From NCBI GenBank assembly GCA_012517205.1, contig JAAYVL010000035.1, positions 1-40,459 on the forward strand: a DNA stretch of 40,459 bases, in the 5' to 3' direction. Positions 35,278 to 40,459 of this stretch are shown here, one piece after another. The DNA is from Verrucomicrobiota bacterium (GTDB lineage Bacteria; Verrucomicrobiota; Verrucomicrobiia; Limisphaerales; UBA8199). Positions within the stretch are counted from its first letter, which is position 1. Each line of letters starts with the position of its first letter. Both the position numbers and the translations under genes were made by a program. Under the pieces are notes generated by a model that saw only the letters and a program-made list of their open reading frames with translations, searched no databases and was not told where the DNA came from.

Positions 35278-36150
35278 ATGTGGCAAACCTTGCAAACGGC
35301 CTGGCGTCCCGCGCTGGAGATTCTGATTCTGGCGGCGGGAATCTATGGCGGTTTCCGGTTTGTGCGCGGCACCCGGGGCGCGCCGGTGGTGACGGGTTTT
35401 CTGGTGGCGCTGCTGGCGCTGGTGCTGGTGAGCTACCTGCTCAAGTTCAAGGTGTTGCAATACTTCCTGGGCGGATTCTCCGCGTTCTTCGTGCTGGCGG
35501 TGCTGGTGATCTTCCAGCCGGAACTGCGCCGCATGCTGGCGGAGCTTGGCAACTTGCCCCTCTTTGCCACCGCGCACGAGCAACGGGAAAACATCGAAGT
35601 GATTATTCAGACCGTCGAGCGGCTGGCCGACGTGCGCATCGGCGCGCTGATTGCGGTGGAGCGTTCCATCCACCTGCAAGAGGCAGTTGAATCCGGCATC
35701 CGCGTGGATTGCGAGGCAACGCCAGAGATGCTGGAGACGATTTTCTTCCCGAACAACGCGATCCATGACGGCGGAGTGATCCTGCAAGGCGATCGCATTG
35801 CTTTCGCGGCCTGCATCTTTCCGCTGACGCAGCGGCAGGATTTGCACCCCTCCCTGGGCACGCGGCACCGGGCGGCCATCGGTCTCAGCGAGGAAACCGA
35901 TGCGGTGGTGGTAGCGGTGTCGGAGGAGACCGGGGCAATTTCCTATGCCTACAAGGGCCAGTTGATGCGCGGGGTGACAGTCGAAGAATTGCGCGCCTTT
36001 CTGACGTCCGTGCTTGTCAGTCCCGTTCGCTCGCGCAACTGGCTGGGCGGGCCCTGGTTTCGCAATGCCGACGACGCCAAACCGGGGCCGGTCCATGTGG
36101 CCCGGGCGGATTCGCCGGCTCCCTCCACCGGCAAAAGCGCCAGCCTATGA
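35278..36150 (+). CDS. cdaA: Diadenylate cyclase CdaA (c-di-AMP synthase)
   Basis: The 290-residue membrane enzyme makes cyclic di-AMP from two ATP. Three TM helices (about 12-30, 36-55 and 62-80) precede the DAC domain. The two catalytic motifs are NNAIHDGGVIL (D164) and LGTRHRAAIGLSEETDA (R196-H197-R198). The first motif reads DGG instead of the usual DGA, a conservative change. c-di-AMP controls potassium uptake, osmotic balance and cell-wall homeostasis. The gene overlaps cdaR by 4 bases (ATGA), implying coupled translation. glmM, the usual third member of the cluster, is absent here. Confidence 0.93.
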   Translation: MWQTLQTAWRPALEILILAAGIYGGFRFVRGTRGAPVVTGFLVALLALVLVSYLLKFKVLQYFLGGFSAFFVLAVLVIFQPELRRMLAELGNLPLFATAHEQRENIEVIIQTVERLADVRIGALIAVERSIHLQEAVESGIRVDCEATPEMLETIFFPNNAIHDGGVILQGDRIAFAACIFPLTQRQDLHPSLGTRHRAAIGLSEETDAVVVAVSEETGAISYAYKGQLMRGVTVEELRAFLTSVLVSPVRSRNWLGGPWFRNADDAKPGPVHVARADSPAPSTGKSASL

Positions 36151-36548
36151 TTGCCTTCCTGCGCAACCTGGTTTTCGAGGATTTCTGGCTGAAGCTCTTC
36201 TCGCTGGTGCTGGCGGTGCTGGTCTGGTTCATCGTCACCTTTGCCAGCCAAACGGATGCCCAAACCGATGAGCGCGTGTTTTCCCACCTGCCGATTGCCG
36301 TTGTTTCCGCGACCGAAGATGTGCGTGATTTCCGGGTCAGCCCCAATCAAGTCCAGGTCCGGGTGCGCGGAGACTCCAAAACTCTCCAAAACGTGCAGAG
36401 CAAAGACATCCGGGCAATCGTGGATCTGACCGGGGTGACGACGGCGCGCGAGCTGCGCAAGCGCGTTGAAGTAGCGGCCCCGACCGGGATTACCCATCTG
36501 CGCGTGGTGCCCGAAGAGGTGCAAGTCATTTTCCCGCCCGACCGATAG
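36147..36548 (+). CDS. cdaR: CdaR/YbbR-domain protein, regulator of CdaA
   Basis: This 133-residue protein has one N-terminal TM helix (about 15-34, LKLFSLVLAVLVWFIVTFA) and a single extracytoplasmic YbbR domain (about 45-130, with VSPNQVQVRVRG and LRVVPEEVQVIFPP). CdaR of Firmicutes has several YbbR repeats and modulates CdaA; here only one repeat is present, giving a short form. The 4-base overlap with cdaA and the shared family context make the assignment firm. It is the last gene of the folP-cdaA-cdaR unit. Confidence 0.88.
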   Translation: MIAFLRNLVFEDFWLKLFSLVLAVLVWFIVTFASQTDAQTDERVFSHLPIAVVSATEDVRDFRVSPNQVQVRVRGDSKTLQNVQSKDIRAIVDLTGVTTARELRKRVEVAAPTGITHLRVVPEEVQVIFPPDR

Positions 36549-36777
36549 CGCGCGCCGGCCGCGTTGCCGGAACGGAATAAGGTTCGGAGACGATCCCGCG
36601 GCGAGCCAGAGGCCCGCGCGTATTCTCCGGCGCCCACTGGGGGTAAAACGGCCCGACCCCGCCCCGGAGAATCCCCGATAGTATTTTCAGGTTTGCCCCG
36701 ATTGTCGGTTTTGATTCCGCATGCAAAACTGTTCGCACGATATGCCTCGTTCCTCCAGGCGTAAGATTAGTACGGTG
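36549..36777 (+). other. Non-coding stretch with potential RNA structure
   Basis: No gene is supported here. Perfect 9-base complementary arms ATTCTCCGG (36622-36630) and CCGGAGAAT (36664-36672) enclose 33 bases, and a strong terminator ends the stretch. It may be the structured 3' end of the cdaR transcript or an independent small RNA. Confidence 0.3.
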
Positions 36778-36810
36778 GGGCGGTTCGGACAACCGAACCG
36801 CCCTTGTTTT
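36778..36810 (+). terminator. Strong rho-independent terminator
   Basis: A perfect 11-bp stem GGGCGGTTCGG/CCGAACCGCCC with the 4-base loop ACAA is followed by TTGTTTT. It lies 230 bases after cdaR and 120 bases before the NarL-type regulator gene. It should end the folP-cdaA-cdaR transcript or a small RNA encoded in the gap. Confidence 0.88.
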
Positions 36811-36930
36811 AATTTATGGCTTGGCGCGGAAGCCATAAAAACAAGTGTCAGCCCCGCCCGCCGGGCCTCCCAGGAGCGCGCATTAATTCTTCGAAGCCTG
36901 CGCCACCCCTGCTAAACTGAATGTTTTGCC

Positions 36931-37656
36931 ATGTCTCCCCTCCCCTCACCCGACTCCCCGCTATCTGAACTCCCGCCCTCACTTCCCGCTTCCAATCGCA
37001 AGATCAGCCTGCTGCTGGCGGATGACCACCCCGTTGTGCGCCGGGGCATCAAAAGCTGCCTGACCCCCTGTCCGAGAATCGAAGTCCTGGGCGAAGCCGC
37101 CGATGGCCAGGAAGCCCTCAGTAAAACGAGGGAATTGATGCCGGATGTCCTGTTGACCGACCTGGAAATGCCCAACCTATCCGGGCTGGCGGTGGCCGAA
37201 GCGCTGCGCAAAGAACATTCCAAAACCAGGGTGCTGATTCTATCCGCCCATGCAAACCCCACCTATGTGCTGCGCAGCGCCCAGGCGGGCGCCAGCGGCT
37301 ACGTCCTCAAACAGGCGCCGCCGGACGAACTCGTCCGGGCGATTGAAACGGTCAACGCCGGCCAGCCGTTTTTCAGTCCGGAGGCGTTGCACGCCACCCT
37401 CAACCAATACGTTCGCGGTTCCGGACAGGAGTTTCACCCCGCCGGCTTGACCACCCGCGAGCGGGAAGTCCTCGTTTACATTGCGGAAGGACTCAGTAAT
37501 AAGGAGATGGCCGAACGCCTTCACATCAGCCCGCGCACCGTGGAAACCTACCGCGAGCGCCTGATGCGCAAGCTGGACATCCACACCATCGCCGGGCTGA
37601 CCCGGTTCGCGGTTGCCCAAGGTTTGACCACCATTCCCGAATTGGCCGTTGTCTGA
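36931..37656 (+). CDS. NarL/FixJ-family response regulator, orphan
   Basis: This 241-residue regulator has a Pro/Ser-rich N-terminal extension of about 22 residues. The receiver domain (about 24-140) contains LLADDHPVVRRG, the phospho-acceptor D77 in LLTDLEMPN and K127 in YVLKQAPP. The LuxR-type helix-turn-helix (about 175-235) reads LTTREREVLVYIAEGLSNKEMAERLHIS. A second start may be used in place of the extension, but no Met is available before the domain. No histidine kinase gene is adjacent. It faces the pseudopilin gene convergently across 59 bases. Targets are unknown. Confidence 0.9.
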   Translation: MSPLPSPDSPLSELPPSLPASNRKISLLLADDHPVVRRGIKSCLTPCPRIEVLGEAADGQEALSKTRELMPDVLLTDLEMPNLSGLAVAEALRKEHSKTRVLILSAHANPTYVLRSAQAGASGYVLKQAPPDELVRAIETVNAGQPFFSPEALHATLNQYVRGSGQEFHPAGLTTREREVLVYIAEGLSNKEMAERLHISPRTVETYRERLMRKLDIHTIAGLTRFAVAQGLTTIPELAVV

Positions 37657-37715
37657 CGCCCAATCAGCCCCGGATCGCCCGCCCGCCCAGGCTGTGGCTT
37701 CCCGGGACCGGCCTC

Positions 37716-38495
37716 TTACGGCAGCCGCAAGATTTCCGGGCGCAAGCTGCCTACATGCAGGTCTGGCAGCCGGCGGTCCAGCGAACCGGGCACCATGCCT
37801 TCCCCGGCCACATGGCCATCGCAGAACACCACATTCGCCTTGTGCGCGTGCCGGAAGTGGCCATTGGGGTAATAGGCGCGACTGGCGTAATTCGTCGGCG
37901 CATCGAGATAATAGAACTCTTCCAACCGGGGATTCGCAGGCGAGGCCGGAGCCTGAAAATCGTTCACCTGCGCGGCATCTCCCAGCAGGGCCTGGTCCGC
38001 CGGGCGCGTGATCTGCGCAATCCGCACCGGCGGTTTCTTTAACGAAACGGAAAGCGCGAGGTTGTAACCGTAACCATAGGCCGCCCCGGACGCCTTGAGC
38101 TTGAACCTGGCCAGGCTATAGTCGAGGGCTGGGCAGATTTCCACTCCGCGCCCGCGCAGATAGGGATAAAGCGCGCCCCTCGTCGCATCGAAGGGCCGTT
38201 GGCCTTCCTCCCCGGGGCCCAGCCAGCCGAACCAGCAAAGCTGGCCCACGTTCGTTTGCCCCATCAGGTAGCGGAAACAGTTGCCGGCGTTGTCATCCCA
38301 ATAAAGCTGGGCGGCCAGGCCAAGCTGACGAAGCCCGCTGGCGCACTTAACCCGGTTGGCCGAGGCCCGGCCGTGCGCCAAAGCCGGCAATAGCAGCGCG
38401 GCCAGAATGGCGATGACGGCAATGACCGACAGCAATTCTATCAGCGTAAAGGCACGCCCCGGCTCCCGGCGCACCCGGGCACCCGCGCGGCTCAT
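37716..38495 (-). CDS. Type II secretion-like pseudopilin with H-X9-DG motif
   Basis: The 259-residue protein has a prepilin leader: a basic N-terminus, then [26 protein letters not shown], with the cleavage site between A and F. The mature part is an exported pseudopilin-like domain. Near the end, the pattern H-X9-DG ([14 protein letters not shown]) marks the DUF1559/H-X9-DG family, expanded in Verrucomicrobia and Planctomycetes. The usual Gly at -1 is Ala, as is common in these phyla. The ATG overlaps the upstream gene's stop by 4 bases (ATGA), so the two are coupled. A cobalamin riboswitch precedes the pair, implying control by vitamin B12. Confidence 0.88.
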   Translation of the reverse strand: MSRAGARVRREPGRAFTLIELLSVIAVIAILAALLLPALAHGRASANRVKCASGLRQLGLAAQLYWDDNAGNCFRYLMGQTNVGQLCWFGWLGPGEEGQRPFDATRGALYPYLRGRGVEICPALDYSLARFKLKASGAAYGYGYNLALSVSLKKPPVRIAQITRPADQALLGDAAQVNDFQAPASPANPRLEEFYYLDAPTNYASRAYYPNGHFRHAHKANVVFCDGHVAGEGMVPGSLDRRLPDLHVGSLRPEILRLP

Positions 38496-39496
38496 GGCTG
38501 CTCTGCGCGCACACGGTAAAATGCCGCGGCGGCAGGCGGTTCGGCATCCTGCAACACCAGGTCCCCCTCCACTCCCTGGCGGGTCGCAGAGACGGGCGTC
38601 CAGGACTGGAAATCCGTCGTGCGCTCCAGGGTGTAGCGCCAGTCGGCACGGCTAAAAAAGCGGGCCTGCCAAACCCCGCCCGCGCCCCAGCCGCCTTGCA
38701 CCCTGCCGATTGCCCGCGCGGTGCCGGCGACGCCCAGGTTGTCCACGGTGCCCCGGGCCCACAGGCTGCCCCAACTATTGGCGTCGCTGTAGCTGGCGAT
38801 GGCAATGTGATCCACGCGGAAGCCCAGAAATGTCGGAGGCAAATACGCTTCCGGCACCGGGCCAACCGCGATCCCCCCCAGCGTGAGGTTGGTGATCGTG
38901 GTGCGGAGCGTGCGCGTATCCGCCGCATAGACCAATTCCACATGGTAAAGATTATGGGCGGCCAATTCCATGCCGGCAAACCCTCCCAGCGACCAATGGC
39001 TGCTGTCCGTCCCCACCCAATCCACCATCATGGTCGTAACCGAAGCCCCCCACCACAATTCTCCCTCCGGGTCTGGAAAGTAGTCAAACTCCACCAGGTT
39101 CGGCGAATCAGCCCCCGTGCCCCGCAGGAAGCCCGGTTGCGTGGCGTCGGCCAGGTTCAACAGCCCCAGGGCTAGCTCGAAGCCATAGCCGCCAATCGCC
39201 GCTTCGTGAAGTTCCAGGTCAAAGGCAACGCTAAAATCATCCTCCATCGTCAGCGTCGCGCCCAGCGGATGGCAAAAGTAGCTGTTGGACAATGAAGAGT
39301 CCCACGTCACTTCAAGGTTCTGGTTGGTGGGGTTCCAATAAAACAGGTTGGTATGACCATGCACCAGCCAGCCGCGGGCCGCGGGATCGGCGGCAAAATC
39401 CTCCTGCATACTGAGCGTCTGGGCCTGAACGGCCCCCACCACCAAACCACTGGCCAGCGCCAGCACAAACCAACGGGCTTTCCACATGTTTCGCAT
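38492..39496 (-). CDS. Secreted beta-rich protein under a cobalamin riboswitch
   Basis: This 334-residue protein has a clear signal peptide ([23 protein letters not shown]). A region of about 220 residues follows with the alternating pattern of LamG/concanavalin-like beta-sandwiches ([33 protein letters not shown]). The C-terminal segment ([15 protein letters not shown]... to FYRVRAEQP) resembles a short repeat domain common at the ends of verrucomicrobial secreted proteins. No enzyme motif or membrane anchor is seen. It is the first gene after a B12 riboswitch and is coupled to a pseudopilin gene. A role in binding or taking up corrinoids is suggested by the context, not by homology. Confidence 0.8.
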   Translation of the reverse strand: MRNMWKARWFVLALASGLVVGAVQAQTLSMQEDFAADPAARGWLVHGHTNLFYWNPTNQNLEVTWDSSLSNSYFCHPLGATLTMEDDFSVAFDLELHEAAIGGYGFELALGLLNLADATQPGFLRGTGADSPNLVEFDYFPDPEGELWWGASVTTMMVDWVGTDSSHWSLGGFAGMELAAHNLYHVELVYAADTRTLRTTITNLTLGGIAVGPVPEAYLPPTFLGFRVDHIAIASYSDANSWGSLWARGTVDNLGVAGTARAIGRVQGGWGAGGVWQARFFSRADWRYTLERTTDFQSWTPVSATRQGVEGDLVLQDAEPPAAAAFYRVRAEQP

Positions 39497-39627
39497 CTTA
39501 CTGATCTTTCACAAAGCCGGCGGAACAAACCCGCGCGGCGGGATTAATGTTGGAGAGACCAGAGCGAAGCCCGGAAAACAAAAGCCTCCAGACCCGGCAA
39601 ATCGGTGAATGAAGGCATTCATCAAAT

Positions 39628-39651
39628 CCTGGCGCGCACTCACGCGCCAGG
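39628..39651 (-). other. Leader hairpin between riboswitch and gene
   Basis: CCTGGCGCG and CGCGCCAGG form a perfect 9-bp stem with a 6-base loop inside the 245-base leader between the cobalamin aptamer and the secreted-protein gene. No U-rich run follows. It may be part of the expression platform. Confidence 0.4.
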
Positions 39652-39695
39652 CTGGCCCCATCCTTCTCTTTGACGGAGAAGTTGGCCCCCTCAAA

Positions 39696-39720
39696 CCGGC
39701 CAGGCATTCTGCCTGTCCGG
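39696..39720 (-). other. Hairpin directly after the cobalamin aptamer
   Basis: On the minus strand an 11-bp stem with one mismatch (CCGGACAGGCA against TGCCTGGCCGG, loop GAA) is followed by TTTGAG. It lies 20 bases after the aptamer and is the best candidate for a riboswitch-controlled terminator or anti-terminator, though its U tract is weak. Confidence 0.4.
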
Positions 39721-39740
39721 CCGCGAGGCCCTGACGAGCA

Positions 39741-39888
39741 CCGCCAAACCGATATCCTGACTCCGGGCTAGAAATCTCGCTTCCACCTTCCCAGTCTTTT
39801 AACCGACCAGTGGCTTTGGAAGCTCGCAACCCGTTACAGTGGCGCAACCGTCCCCGATTCGCACGGGGTTCCCTGACATTTGGCAGTG
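39741..39888 (-). ncRNA. Cobalamin (B12) riboswitch aptamer
   Basis: Read on the minus strand, the segment has the conserved parts of the cobalamin riboswitch in order: P1 arm GCCAAA, GGGAACCCCGTGCGAATC, then GGGGACGGTTGC, GCCACTGTAACGG, GCCACTGG, a GACTGGGAAGGTGG segment, and the B12 box AGCCCGGAGTCAGGATATC. The closing P1 arm TTTGGC pairs with the first (39879-39884 with 39743-39748). Such RNAs bind adenosyl- or methylcobalamin and normally switch off downstream genes when B12 is plentiful. The next gene on this strand is the secreted protein starting at 39496, overlapped with a pseudopilin gene. The divergent htpX gene is not under its control. Confidence 0.93.
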
Positions 39889-39934
39889 TATGCGATGGGC
39901 AACCGGCCCATCAGTTTCAAAGAACACCTCCCAA

Positions 39935-39961
39935 ACTATAGGATCCGCCGCCGCTTGCCAA
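39935..39961 (-). promoter_or_regulatory. Possible promoter of the riboswitch transcript
   Basis: On the minus strand TTGGCA and TATAGT are separated by 15 bases, about 50 bases before the aptamer. The spacing is short for a standard promoter, so this is a weak suggestion based mainly on position. Confidence 0.25.
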
Positions 39962-39997
39962 GCCAAATATTTTCCCTTAACGTAACTTTCACGGATT

Positions 39998-40459
39998 ATG
40001 AAGTTTGCACAAATCTCGAAACGCATCCTGTTGCTGGTGGTGGTCAACCTGCTGGTGGTGACCACCATCTCCGTGGTGTTGAGCCTGCTGCGGGTCGGGC
40101 GGTACTTTCCCGAGGGCGGCCTGACCCAACTCGCGATCATTTGCCTGCTGTGGGGCTTTGTCGGCGCGTTCATTTCCCTGGCCCTTTCCCGCCTCATGGC
40201 CAAGTGGACCATGGGCGTGCAGGTGATTCCCCCGAACACCTCCGACCCCGCCTTGCGGGAGCTGGTGCAAACCGTCCACGGCCTGGCCCGCAGCGCGAAC
40301 CTGCCCCAACTTCCCGAGGTCGGCATCTACTCATCCCCCGAAGTCAACGCGTTTGCCACCGGCCCGACCAAATCCCGCTCCCTGGTCGCCGTTTCGAGCG
40401 GCCTGCTCCAACGCATGCACCCCCGCGAAGTCGAGGGCGTCCTCGGCCATGAAATCGCC
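39998..40459 (+). CDS. htpX: HtpX-like M48 membrane metalloprotease (partial, cut by window end)
   Basis: The first 154 codons are present. Two N-terminal TM helices (about 8-31, RILLLVVVNLLVVTTISVVLSLL, and 43-65) precede the M48 domain with LPEVGIYSSPEVNAFATG, SLVAVSSGLL and the start of the zinc-binding helix VEGVLGHEIA (HExxH incomplete at the edge). HtpX is a zinc protease in the cytoplasmic membrane that removes misfolded membrane proteins and responds to envelope stress. The ATG at 39998 gives the standard HtpX start. It is divergent from the cobalamin riboswitch leader, about 110 bases from the aptamer. Confidence 0.92.
   Translation, partial: MKFAQISKRILLLVVVNLLVVTTISVVLSLLRVGRYFPEGGLTQLAIICLLWGFVGAFISLALSRLMAKWTMGVQVIPPNTSDPALRELVQTVHGLARSANLPQLPEVGIYSSPEVNAFATGPTKSRSLVAVSSGLLQRMHPREVEGVLGHEIA

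Noticed and set aside
39498-39847. Small minus-strand frames between the riboswitch and the secreted protein gene
   Set aside because: They overlap the structured aptamer or leader hairpins, and none has a convincing start or similarity to a known protein.

Overview
The window looks like a chromosomal segment of a GC-rich member of Verrucomicrobiota, probably of the Limisphaerales/Pedosphaera type. This is inferred from the gene content. It has a pseudopilin with an H-X9-DG motif, a Tat-exported Gfo/Idh/MocA oxidoreductase, ceramidase-like and BNR-repeat secreted proteins, a small 'MKVLTSPR' protein, and upstream of recA a site close to the TGTTC-N4-GAACA motif I recall for verrucomicrobial LexA. 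Most coding regions are GC-rich. About 25.1-32.8 kb looks less GC-rich by eye. No tRNA, rRNA, CRISPR array, transposase or phage gene was recognised.

Left part (1-12.2 kb): a partial minus-strand gene of unknown function runs off the left edge. The acetate module ackA-pta follows on the plus strand. A minus-strand cluster reads panC > nadB > OmpR-type regulator > histidine kinase with almost no gaps. A divergent glycerate kinase comes next, then a minus-strand pair of an L-fucose isomerase-like protein and a Gfo/Idh/MocA oxidoreductase.

Middle part (12.2-25.1 kb): a 640-bp gap with two striking inverted repeats leads to a glycerophosphodiester phosphodiesterase. A minus-strand set follows: mannonate-oxidoreductase-type SDR > LarA-family racemase homologue > aspS. 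On the plus strand are a DHH phosphoesterase, rph and two FtsX-type ABC permeases without an ATPase. A small zinc-ribbon membrane protein, a CPBP protease and a pseudouridine synthase-methyltransferase fusion complete this part.

Lower-GC part (25.1-32.8 kb): a NYN nuclease and a membrane-anchored VWA protein, an MFS transporter with a large extra loop domain, a ceramidase-like enzyme and a BNR/sialidase-like enzyme. A small eroded coding fragment lies between the last two.

Right part (32.8-40.5 kb): recA, a glyoxalase I-like protein, then folP-cdaA-cdaR (folate and cyclic-di-AMP synthesis), a gap with a strong terminator, and an orphan NarL-type regulator. A minus-strand pair, a secreted beta-rich protein and a pseudopilin, is overlapped by 4 bases and preceded by a clear cobalamin riboswitch. 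The window ends inside htpX. The riboswitch-controlled secreted protein and pseudopilin pair is the most promising candidate for an undescribed system, possibly cell-surface B12 acquisition.
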